In this document: one piece after another, positions 1 through 6,681 of the stretch
How positions within the stretch are numbered: position 1 is the first letter of the stretch
Layout: every line of letters begins with the position of its first letter
The notes under the pieces: model-generated
What the model saw: only the letters and a program-made list of their open reading frames with translations
Told to the model about the DNA's origin: nothing
The model's database searches: none
Position numbers and translations under genes: made by a program
Origin: Pseudomonadota bacterium
GTDB lineage: Bacteria > Pseudomonadota > Alphaproteobacteria > Rhizobiales > Tepidamorphaceae
Length of the DNA: 8,264 nucleotides
Reading direction: 5' to 3'
Assembly: GCA_023435545.1 (NCBI GenBank)
Contig: JAEYRQ010000581.1
Span: 1 to 8,264, forward strand

Positions 1-2
1 CC

Positions 3-122
3 TTCCGGGTATGGACCGGTCGGTGCTTCGTCACGGTGCGGCTGAAGGCGATCCCGCCGCCGGCCGGCATGGTCGGCGGCACCGACTATGAGGGCGAACT
101 CGGCGAGGTCGCATGCGAATGA
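3..122 (+). CDS. C-terminal end of an unidentified protein (5' end outside the window)
   Basis: This frame is open from the window edge to a TGA at 120-122 and gives 39 residues, beginning FRVWTGRCFV and ending GELGEVACE. I do not recognise the family. The other two plus-strand frames stop earlier in this stretch, one near 45 and the other near 92. The gene would end 61 bp before lpdA on the same strand, so it could be the preceding member of a pyruvate dehydrogenase operon, where short accessory genes often sit between pdhC and lpdA in rhizobial relatives. That placement is inference from neighbourhood only. The fragment is too short to exclude chance in GC-rich DNA. Confidence 0.4.
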   Translation, partial: FRVWTGRCFVTVRLKAIPPPAGMVGGTDYEGELGEVACE

Positions 123-170
123 GCCGACGACGGCGGGTTGAAGCCGCGCCTAGCACCACGGGCAGGCAAC

Positions 171-175
171 GGGAG
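171..175 (+). promoter_or_regulatory. Ribosome binding site of lpdA
   Basis: GGGAG lies 8 nt before the ATG at 184. It fixes the start of lpdA, which also places the FAD-binding strand only a few residues from the N-terminus, as usual for the family. Confidence 0.75.
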
Positions 176-183
176 AATGCGCA

Positions 184-1605
184 ATGAGCGGAACGGCCTA
201 TGACGTGATCATCATCGGCTCGGGACCCGGCGGATACGTCGCTGGCATCCGCGCCGCGCAGCTCGGGCTGAAGGCCGCGGTCGTTGAGAACAAATATGTC
301 GGCGGCGTCTGCCCGAACTGGGGCTGCATTCCGACAAAGGCGCTGCTGCGCTCGGCGGAGATCTACCAGTACATGCAGCATGCCGGCGACTACGGCCTGT
401 CGGCCTCGGGCATCTCCTTCGATCCCGGCGCGGTGATCAAGCGCTCGCGCGGGATTGCGAAGCAGATGAGCCAGGGCGTCGGGCACCTTCTGAAGAAGAA
501 CAAGGTCGACGTAATCTGGGGCACCGCGAGCTTGAAGGGCGGCGGCAAGGTCTCCGTTTCCGCGTCGGAAGCGGAGGCGCCGAAGGGAGCACTCGGATCG
601 GGCGACTATTCCGCGAAGAACGTCGTGATCGCCACCGGTGCCCGCCCGCGCGTCCTGCCGGGGCTGGAACCGGACGGCAAGCTGGTCTGGACCTATTTCG
701 AGGCGATGGCGCCGGACAAGATGCCGAAGTCGCTGCTGGTCGTCGGCGCGGGCGCGATCGGCGGCGAGTTCGCCTGCTTCAACCGGACGCTGGGCGCCGA
801 GGTGCCGATCGTCGAGGTGCTGCCGCAGATCCTTCCCGTCGAGGACGAGGAGATCGCCGCGCAGGCGCGCAAGCGCTTCGAGAAGCGCGGTATCCGCATC
901 CTCACGTCGCCGAAGGTGACGAAGCTCGATCGCAAGGGCGACGCCGTCACCGCGACGATCGAAACGGGAGACGGGAAGAGAGAAAGCCTGACCGTCGACC
1001 GGGTGATTTCGGCCGTCGGCGTCGTCGGCAACATCGAGGGCCTGGGGCTCGAAGAGTTGGGCGTAAAGACCGACCGGGGCACCGTCGTCGTCGACGGTAT
1101 CGGCAGGACCAATGTCGCGGGAATCTGGGCGATCGGCGACGTCGCCGGGCCGCCGATGCTCGCCCACAAGGCCGAACACGAAGGCGCGATCGTCGCCGAG
1201 GCGATCGCGGGAAAGCATCCGCACGCGATGGACAAGCTGATGATACCGGGCTGCACCTACTGCGATCCGCAGATCGCCTCGGTTGGGCTGACGGAAGCCA
1301 AGGCGAAGGCCGGCGGCCACGAGGTGAAGGTCGGCAAATTCCCCTTCATCGGCAACGGCAAGGCGATCGCGCTGGGCGAACCCGATGGGCTGGTGAAGAC
1401 TGTCTTCGATGCGAAGACGGGGCAGCTTCTGGGGGCCCACATGATCGGAGCCGAGGTCACCGAACTGATCCAGGGCTTCGTCGTGGCGATGAACCTCGAG
1501 ACGACCGAGGAGGAACTGATTGGCGCGGTATTCCCGCATCCCACCCTATCGGAGACGATCCACGAGAGCGTGCTGGCTGCCTACGGCAGGGCGATCCATA
1601 TCTAG
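184..1605 (+). CDS. lpdA: Dihydrolipoyl dehydrogenase (E3 component)
   Basis: This cytoplasmic FAD flavoenzyme reoxidises the dihydrolipoyl groups of pyruvate or 2-oxoglutarate dehydrogenase and passes the electrons to NAD+. At 473 residues it has the normal family length. Visible landmarks, in order: FAD dinucleotide fold IIGSGPGGYVAG at about 10-21; redox-active disulfide Cys43 and Cys48 in GGVCPNWGCIPTKALL; ATGARPR at 150-156; NAD-binding VGAGAIGGEF at 187-196; second FAD contact AIGDVAGPPMLAHKA at 316-330; and the dimer-interface catalytic pair His452 and Glu457 in HPTLSE. The GCIPTKALLRSAE form is the type I associate with the pdh-linked copy in alphaproteobacteria. Two positions look unusual from memory: Pro44 in the redox loop, where Leu is common, and Pro208 in the NAD domain, where a beta-branched residue is common. 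The stop TAG shares a CTAG with the stop of the opposing acyltransferase. No lipA follows, although it often does in relatives. Confidence 0.97.
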   Translation: MSGTAYDVIIIGSGPGGYVAGIRAAQLGLKAAVVENKYVGGVCPNWGCIPTKALLRSAEIYQYMQHAGDYGLSASGISFDPGAVIKRSRGIAKQMSQGVGHLLKKNKVDVIWGTASLKGGGKVSVSASEAEAPKGALGSGDYSAKNVVIATGARPRVLPGLEPDGKLVWTYFEAMAPDKMPKSLLVVGAGAIGGEFACFNRTLGAEVPIVEVLPQILPVEDEEIAAQARKRFEKRGIRILTSPKVTKLDRKGDAVTATIETGDGKRESLTVDRVISAVGVVGNIEGLGLEELGVKTDRGTVVVDGIGRTNVAGIWAIGDVAGPPMLAHKAEHEGAIVAEAIAGKHPHAMDKLMIPGCTYCDPQIASVGLTEAKAKAGGHEVKVGKFPFIGNGKAIALGEPDGLVKTVFDAKTGQLLGAHMIGAEVTELIQGFVVAMNLETTEEELIGAVFPHPTLSETIHESVLAAYGRAIHI

Positions 1606-2738
1606 CTCCGGCGCGGGTTGGGACTTGCCGAAGGCGAGGGGAGAGGTCGGTTCGATCCCGCACGGCCAAGAAGACCGGCTATGAATTTCGACGCCGGCAA
1701 GGGCTTGTGCCGATAAGCCAGCATCGGCTTCTCGACGAAGGTCCAGGACAGGAAGGCGAGGAAACCGGCGGCCGCGAGAGCGACGACCGCAACCTCGGCG
1801 ATGCTGCTGTGGGGCAGATTGTCGATGACGAGCTGCTGGATCGGCCAGCCATAGATGTAGATGCCATAGGAAAGGTCGGTGCGGCGGAACGGGCTCGCCA
1901 TAACGCCGAGGGGCACCGCCGCGAGGATCAGCGTCGCGTAGCCGGTCAGCAGGACGGTCGCGAGCGGGCGCAGCGGCCCTGAGAATGCGGCCGCATAGAC
2001 AGCCAGACAGACGGCAAGCCAGAACCACGACAACGGCAACACCTCGCGCAGCCGGTACGCCGCAACGCCGAGTCCGAAGAGCACGGCGAAGTGCAGCAGG
2101 TGTCCGACGGCGACGATCCCGAACGTGAGATCGGGAAAGATCAGGGTCGCTGCGTAGGCGGCGACCAGGACTGCGTAGGCACTCCAGAATCCTGCCTCGC
2201 GCCGCAGTAGGCCGACGGCGCCTGCCACGCCGAGCAGGGCGTAGCAGGCTATCTCGTATTTCAACGTCCACAGCGGCAGGTTGACGAAATCGGGGTAGGG
2301 CGACTGCTCGAACACGCCGGGCAACGGCATGGAGATGTAGAGCAGCGAGGCCGTGACGACCGTCCAGACATAGACGGCGCCGTCAGTCAGATACTGGGCA
2401 GGAGAAAGCGTCGTGGCGAAAACACCGACGACGAGCGCGCAGAAGCCGATACAGACGATCAGACCGGGATAGATTCTCAAGATCCGGGCGAGGGCGAAGT
2501 CTCCGACCGATCTGGACCGGGCGAGCGACGCCGCCACCAGCAGACCGCTCGTGAAGAAGAAGACGTTCACCGCATGCTGGCCGAGGGTGAAGCCCGTGAG
2601 AGCCTCCAGCGGCTCGGGAGCGGCCTCGCCCCCGACAATGACATAGGCATGGGAGATCACCACGCTGGAGGCCGCGAGCAGGCGTATCAGGCCGAAATTA
2701 TTGCGTTCCGCGGGGAGAATGGCGGCGACTGTGGGCAT
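1602..2738 (-). CDS. Membrane acyltransferase 3 family protein (OafA/NolL-type O-acyltransferase)
   Basis: Integral inner-membrane enzymes of this family (Acyl_transf_3) move acetyl or other acyl groups onto surface glycans such as O-antigen, exopolysaccharide or Nod factor. With the ATG at 2738 the protein has 378 residues and about ten hydrophobic segments. Family landmarks: His30 in the first membrane helix (VVISHAY), the FFFTSGLLVA segment at 60-70, the basic loop RILRIYP at 85-91, WTLKYEIACY at 157-166 with Glu162, YGIYIYGWPIQQ at 291-302, and the closing SWTFVEKPM at 331-339. The frame is open upstream to a TTG at 2873, but those 45 codons look non-coding and the TTG falls inside the LexA box, so I prefer 2738. 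No good ribosome binding site sits at 2738; an AGGAG lies about 23 nt upstream, so translation may be weak. The acceptor cannot be told from sequence, and no glycan gene lies beside it. It points away from the microprotein gene and into lpdA. Confidence 0.9.
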   Translation of the reverse strand: MPTVAAILPAERNNFGLIRLLAASSVVISHAYVIVGGEAAPEPLEALTGFTLGQHAVNVFFFTSGLLVAASLARSRSVGDFALARILRIYPGLIVCIGFCALVVGVFATTLSPAQYLTDGAVYVWTVVTASLLYISMPLPGVFEQSPYPDFVNLPLWTLKYEIACYALLGVAGAVGLLRREAGFWSAYAVLVAAYAATLIFPDLTFGIVAVGHLLHFAVLFGLGVAAYRLREVLPLSWFWLAVCLAVYAAAFSGPLRPLATVLLTGYATLILAAVPLGVMASPFRRTDLSYGIYIYGWPIQQLVIDNLPHSSIAEVAVVALAAAGFLAFLSWTFVEKPMLAYRHKPLPASKFIAGLLGRAGSNRPLPSPSASPNPRRS

Positions 2739-2857
2739 CGACGGGAAGACCGCGCTGTTTGGCTCCTGACGGCTGACCGGTGCCGCTTCGCCACGCCAGC
2801 ATGGGGGAAAGAGGTTTCCAATTTCTGTCAGCCGCAGCGATCCGGGTGAAAACCTCG

Positions 2858-2887
2858 TTGACAATAAGAACAAAACATGAACATATC
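2858..2887 (+). promoter_or_regulatory. Sigma-70-type promoter of the microprotein gene
   Basis: A perfect -35 TTGACA at 2858-2863 is followed, after 18 bp, by a weak -10 candidate CATATC at 2882-2887. With 17 bp spacing the hexamer would be ACATAT. Transcription would begin near 2893, leaving a leader of roughly 28 nt before the ATG at 2921. The stretch is clearly more AT-rich than its surroundings. The -10 assignment is uncertain, while the -35 and its overlap with the LexA box are read directly. Confidence 0.65.
2868..2882 (+). promoter_or_regulatory. LexA (SOS) box, alphaproteobacterial direct-repeat type
   Basis: The sequence reads GAACAAAACATGAAC, which is GAAC-N7-GAAC with an AT-rich spacer; on the other strand it is GTTC-N7-GTTC, the established LexA operator of Alphaproteobacteria. 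Both half sites extend to GAACA. The box fills most of the spacer between the -35 and the -10 of the promoter reading toward 2921, so bound LexA should block RNA polymerase. It also lies 130 bp upstream of the divergent acyltransferase start and could in principle affect that gene too. Confidence 0.85.
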
Positions 2888-2905
2888 GACTGCGTCATGT
2901 TCCCC

Positions 2906-2912
2906 AGAGGAG
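2906..2912 (+). promoter_or_regulatory. Ribosome binding site of the microprotein gene
   Basis: AGAGGAG ends 8 nt before the ATG at 2921. It selects that start over the in-frame ATG at 2897, which lies upstream of the site and has no such sequence before it. Confidence 0.75.
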
Positions 2913-2920
2913 TTCTCGCC

Positions 2921-3010
2921 ATGATCAGGGATGTAGCAGCCTTCCTCGCCCTGGGCCTCTTCGTCCACTCGGTGGCGGTCTCGATCGGCGTAGCCGCAGG
3001 CGTCGGCTGA
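2921..3010 (+). CDS. 29-residue membrane microprotein under a LexA box, SidA-like
   Basis: The ATG at 2921 opens a 29-codon frame ending in TGA at 3008-3010. The protein begins MIRDVAAFLALGLF and ends SIGVAAGVG. Only Arg3, Asp4 and His16 are polar enough to be charged; residues 5-28 form one continuous hydrophobic stretch, enough for one membrane helix with a very short N-terminal tail. Support for a real gene comes from the LexA box in the promoter, a consensus -35, a leader of plausible length and a strong, well-spaced ribosome binding site. It lies 103 bp upstream of dnaE1 on the same strand. In Caulobacter crescentus, SidA is a 29-residue, LexA-controlled inner-membrane protein that inhibits division through FtsW and FtsN. 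I recall, unverified, that it is also encoded next to dnaE. I infer the same role from size, regulation and place, not from an alignment. Alternatives are a leader peptide for dnaE1 or a different SOS membrane peptide. Confidence 0.75.
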   Translation: MIRDVAAFLALGLFVHSVAVSIGVAAGVG

Positions 3011-3103
3011 GTGGGATGTCCACAGGGAGTGCCACGCCAGTCCGCGAATCTGCGCCGCGCGCTGTATGCTCGGAGCGGCTGAACCCGCATCGCGGGGAGA
3101 CGC

Positions 3104-3108
3104 GGAGG
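3104..3108 (+). promoter_or_regulatory. Ribosome binding site deciding the dnaE1 start
   Basis: GGAGGAGG spans 3104-3111, and its first GGAGG ends 5 nt before the ATG at 3114. This favours that start over the in-frame ATG at 3066, which would add 16 residues that the family does not need and has no comparable site. Confidence 0.75.
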
Positions 3109-3113
3109 AGGTC

Positions 3114-6100
3114 ATGCCTGGATTCGTCCATCTGCGCGCCCACAGCGCCTATTCGCTTCTCGAAGGCGCGCTGCCGCTCACGAAGCTCGTGGCCTTGGCG
3201 ACTGCCGATGGCATGCCCGCGCTCGGCATCGCCGACCGCAACAACCTTTTCGGTGCCCTGGAGTTCTCCGAGAAAGCGGCGGGCGCGGGACTCCAGCCGA
3301 TCATCGGCGCGACACTTGCGGTTGATTTCGGCCTGGGCAGCCCCGGATCGCGGGTAAGCCTGCGTCGCGGTCCGCAGCCCTCGCTCGTGCTGATCGCCGG
3401 CAGCGAAACCGGCTATCGCAATCTGATGCACCTCGTCTCGCACGCCTGGCTGGACGGGGAAGGGGGGCAGGATTGCAGGGTTGCGGCAGGCCTGCTGGCA
3501 TCTTGCTCGGAAGGCCTCCTGTGCCTCACCGGCGGCCCCGAGGGGCCTGTCGACCAGCTCATTGCGCAGCGCAACGCCGAGGCGGCGGCCTCCGTTCTCG
3601 ACTTGCTCGCCGGCGCGTTCGGCTCGCGGCTCTACGTCGAACTGCAACGCCACGGGACCGATTCGGAGCGCCAGGTCGAGCCGCAGCTCGTCGAGCTCGC
3701 ATATGATCGTCGTCTGCCGCTCGTCGCCACCAACCAGCCGTTCTTTGCGCTGCGCACCGACTTCGAGGCGCACGATGCGCTGATCTGCATCGCGGAGGGG
3801 CGGGCGGTCGCGGATCCCGATCGCCGCCAGCTCACGCCGGAGCATTACTTCAAGTCGCGAGCCGAAATGGCCGAGCTGTTTGCGGACCTGCCCGAGGCAC
3901 TGGAGTCGACGCTCGAGGTTGCGATGCGCTGCAGCTTCCGCCCGCGGACGCGCCAGCCGATCCTGCCGCGCTTCACCGCCGACGACACACCGAGAAGCGC
4001 CGGGTCGCCGGTGGCCGAGACGCTTCCGGACGGGGCGGCATCGGAGGCGGCCGAACTGCGTCGGCAGGCGGAAGCGGGACTGTCGGACCGGATGGCCGCA
4101 CATGGCGTCGCTCCCGGCTGGACCGAGGCGCAGTATCGCGACAGGCTGGAGTTCGAACTCTCGGTGATCGAGCGGATGGCCTATGCGGGCTACTTCCTGA
4201 TCGTCGCAGACTTCATCAAATGGGCGAAGGCCCACGACATCCCGGTTGGGCCCGGCCGCGGCTCGGGCGCCGGCTCGCTGGTGGCCTGGTCGCTGACCAT
4301 CACCGATCTCGATCCGATCCGGTTCGGCCTGCTGTTCGAGCGGTTCCTCAATCCCGAGCGCGTGTCGATGCCCGACTTCGACATCGACTTCTGCCCGAAT
4401 GGCCGGGACCGCGTCATCGGCTACGTGCAGGACAAGTACCGGCACGAGAACGTCGCGCAGATCATCACATTCGGGACGCTTCAGGCGCGCGCCGTGGTGC
4501 GCGACGTGGCGCGTGTACTGGGCATATCCTATGGGCGGGCCGACCAGCTGTCGAAGATGATCCCGGCCAATCCGGCCAATCCGGTGAAGCTCGCCGACGC
4601 CATCGCCGGCGAGCCGCGCCTGCAGGCAGCGCGCGACGAGGATCCCGCGATCGCCAGGCTGCTCGACATCGCGCTGAAGTTGGAGGGCCTGTTCCGCCAC
4701 GCCTCCACCCACGCCGCGGGCGTCGTCATCGGCGACCGGCCGCTTGAACAGCTCGTGCCGCTCTACAAGGATCCCCGCTCGGGGATGCCGGCCACCCAGT
4801 TCAACATGAAATGGACCGAGGCGGCCGGGCTCGTGAAGTTCGACTTTCTCGGCCTCAAGACCCTGACCGTACTCGACACCACGGTGCGGCTGCTGGCCGA
4901 TCGCGGCATCGATGTCGACCTGTCGGCGCTGCCGCTCGACGACGCCCGCACCTACCAGATGCTCTCGCGCGGCGAGACCGTCGGCGTGTTCCAGCTGGAA
5001 TCCAGCGGCATGCGCTCGGCGATCCTCGGCATGAAGCCCGACCGCTTCGAGGACATCATCGCGCTGGTCGCGCTCTATCGCCCCGGCCCGATGGCCAACA
5101 TCCCCACCTACAACGACCGCAAGCACGGCCGCGAGACACCGGACTACATCCACCCGCAGATCGAGCCGATCCTGAAGGAGACCTTCGGCGTCATCATCTA
5201 CCAGGAACAGGTGATGCAGATCGCCCAGGTGCTGGCCGGCTACTCGCTCGGCGAGGCCGACCTTTTGCGCCGCGCCATGGGCAAGAAGATCCGTTCGGAG
5301 ATGGAACAGCAGAGAAAGCGCTTCGTCGACGGCGCGGTCGAGCGCGGGGTGGAGCGCAACCAGGCCGACTACATCTTCGAGCTGCTGGCCAAATTCGCCG
5401 ACTACGGCTTCAACAAGTCGCACGCGGCGGCCTACGCGCTGGTCGCGTATCAGACCGCCTACCTGAAGGCGAACTATCCCACGGAGTTCCTCGCCGCGTC
5501 GATGACGCTCGACATGGGCAATGCCGACAAGATCAACCTCTTCCGCCGCGAGGCGGAGCGCGGCGGGATCGCGGTCGACCCGCCGTCCGTCCGCCGCTCG
5601 CTCGTCGACTTCTCGGTCGACGAGGGCCGCATCCGCTATTCGCTGGCGGCGCTGCGCAATGTCGGCCGGCAGGCGGTCGAGCACATCGTCGAGGTGCGCG
5701 GGGAGAGGCCCTTCGCCGATCTGGCTGACTTCGCCTCCCGCATCAGCCCGCGCTTCGTCAACAAGCGGGCGCTGGAGGGGCTGGCGGCGGCCGGCGCTTT
5801 CGACGAGCTTGAGCCCAATCGCGCGCGGGTGATGGCCGGCGTCGAGATGATGCTGTCAGCCGCCGCGCGCAGCGAGGGCGCCAGGGTCGGGGGACAGAAC
5901 GAACTGTTCGGTGGCGGCGGCCGTCCCGAGCCGCTGCCGATTCCCGACAGGGAGCCGTGGCTGCCGGCCGAGCGCCTGACGCGCGAGTACGAGGCAATCG
6001 GGACCTTCCTGTCGGGGCATCCGCTCGACGGTTACAAGGCCGTGCTCGCACGGAGGCGCGTCCAGGCGATCGCCGAATTCGAGGAGGCGATGCGCGCCGG

Positions 6101-6584
6101 GGCGACGGCGGGGCGGCTTGCCGGCATCGTGGTGTCGAAGTCTGAGAACCGGACGCGGACCGGCGGCCGGATGGGGATCGTCACGCTGTCCGATCCGACC
6201 GGACAGGTCGAGGCGGTGGCGTTCTCGGAGATGCTGGCCGAGCTGCGGCCGCTGCTGGAGCCCGGGAACTGCATCGAGGTGCTGGTCCATGTGGACCAGA
6301 TGGGCGACCTGCAGCGGCTTCGGCTGCAGGCGGTGCGCAAGCTCGACGACATCGCCGAGAAGGTGACTAGCGGGCTCAGGATCTTCGTCCGCGATCCCCA
6401 GCCGGTCGGCAGCATCGCCCGCAGGCTCGGCGAGACCGGCGATGGCGAGATATCGATCGTCGTCCTCGCCGATACCCCGCGGGCGGAGGTCGAGGTGCGG
6501 CTGCCGCGGCGCTACCGGGTCGCCCCGCAGATCACTGCCGCGATACGTGCCGTGCCGGGTGTCGTCGACGTGCAGGAGATGTGA
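3114..6584 (+). CDS. dnaE1: DNA polymerase III subunit alpha, replicative DnaE1
   Basis: This is the catalytic subunit of the chromosomal replicase, 1156 residues from the preferred start (E. coli DnaE has 1160). Domains in order: N-terminal PHP domain from residue 4, with HLRAHSAYS; polymerase palm with GPGRGSGAGS at 379-388 and the catalytic aspartates in PDFDIDF (Asp421, Asp423), the third being Asp577 in KFDFLGL; YRPGPM at 655-660; fingers with FNKSHAAAYA at 766-775; a helix-hairpin-helix near 881-897; a beta-clamp binding motif QNELFG at 928-933; and an OB fold near 1001-1065 (GIVTLSDPTGQ). The first PHP metal motif has Arg8 where active enzymes carry His, as in E. coli, so proofreading is presumably left to a separate DnaQ. 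The OB fold, C-terminal domain and full length separate it from the error-prone DnaE2/ImuC. No promoter of its own is obvious in the 103-bp gap upstream, so read-through from the LexA-controlled promoter is possible. Confidence 0.97.
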   Translation: MPGFVHLRAHSAYSLLEGALPLTKLVALATADGMPALGIADRNNLFGALEFSEKAAGAGLQPIIGATLAVDFGLGSPGSRVSLRRGPQPSLVLIAGSETGYRNLMHLVSHAWLDGEGGQDCRVAAGLLASCSEGLLCLTGGPEGPVDQLIAQRNAEAAASVLDLLAGAFGSRLYVELQRHGTDSERQVEPQLVELAYDRRLPLVATNQPFFALRTDFEAHDALICIAEGRAVADPDRRQLTPEHYFKSRAEMAELFADLPEALESTLEVAMRCSFRPRTRQPILPRFTADDTPRSAGSPVAETLPDGAASEAAELRRQAEAGLSDRMAAHGVAPGWTEAQYRDRLEFELSVIERMAYAGYFLIVADFIKWAKAHDIPVGPGRGSGAGSLVAWSLTITDLDPIRFGLLFERFLNPERVSMPDFDIDFCPNGRDRVIGYVQDKYRHENVAQIITFGTLQARAVVRDVARVLGISYGRADQLSKMIPANPANPVKLADAIAGEPRLQAARDEDPAIARLLDIALKLEGLFRHASTHAAGVVIGDRPLEQLVPLYKDPRSGMPATQFNMKWTEAAGLVKFDFLGLKTLTVLDTTVRLLADRGIDVDLSALPLDDARTYQMLSRGETVGVFQLESSGMRSAILGMKPDRFEDIIALVALYRPGPMANIPTYNDRKHGRETPDYIHPQIEPILKETFGVIIYQEQVMQIAQVLAGYSLGEADLLRRAMGKKIRSEMEQQRKRFVDGAVERGVERNQADYIFELLAKFADYGFNKSHAAAYALVAYQTAYLKANYPTEFLAASMTLDMGNADKINLFRREAERGGIAVDPPSVRRSLVDFSVDEGRIRYSLAALRNVGRQAVEHIVEVRGERPFADLADFASRISPRFVNKRALEGLAAAGAFDELEPNRARVMAGVEMMLSAAARSEGARVGGQNELFGGGGRPEPLPIPDREPWLPAERLTREYEAIGTFLSGHPLDGYKAVLARRRVQAIAEFEEAMRAGATAGRLAGIVVSKSENRTRTGGRMGIVTLSDPTGQVEAVAFSEMLAELRPLLEPGNCIEVLVHVDQMGDLQRLRLQAVRKLDDIAEKVTSGLRIFVRDPQPVGSIARRLGETGDGEISIVVLADTPRAEVEVRLPRRYRVAPQITAAIRAVPGVVDVQEM

Positions 6585-6681
6585 GACGGAAGGTCAAAGG
6601 ATATGCTGCCGCCGTGAAGCGGCCTTGCCGGCCTCCATCGCGCCATAGCACGCGCCGGCGCAGCGATGTTGCGGCGGGCAG
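6585..6681. other. Intergenic region between convergent dnaE1 and hydrolase gene
   Basis: These 97 bp separate two converging genes. They contain a 10-bp perfect palindrome GCGCCGGCGC at 6652-6661 and a small potential hairpin CGGC-CTT-GCCG near 6620-6630. Neither is followed by a T-run, so no intrinsic terminator can be claimed. Base composition is still that of the GC-rich backbone; the AT-rich DNA starts inside the next gene. Confidence 0.5.

Noticed and set aside
31..1539. Minus-strand open frame of 502 codons opposite lpdA
   Set aside because: lpdA carries all its family motifs on the plus strand; the antisense peptide has no recognisable domain.
2739..2873. N-terminal extension of the acyltransferase to a TTG
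   Set aside because: The extra 45 residues have no family counterpart, and the TTG sits inside the LexA box.
2899..2915. Second LexA box from two GTTC words
   Set aside because: The words at 2899-2902 and 2912-2915 are 9 bp apart, not 7.
3066..3113. Earlier ATG start for dnaE1
   Set aside because: The strong GGAGG site lies downstream of it and serves the ATG at 3114; DnaE proteins normally begin just before the FVHLRxHS motif.
2925..5684. Minus-strand open frame of 919 codons
   Set aside because: It is antisense to dnaE1, whose conserved motifs run throughout. The peptide is rich in Arg, Asp, Gly and Leu without any domain, as expected for the antisense of GC-rich coding DNA.
3114..6584. 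Error-prone DnaE2 (ImuC), suggested by the nearby SOS box
   Set aside because: The protein has the full replicative length, a clamp motif, an OB fold and a C-terminal domain, and no imuA or imuB gene lies next to it.
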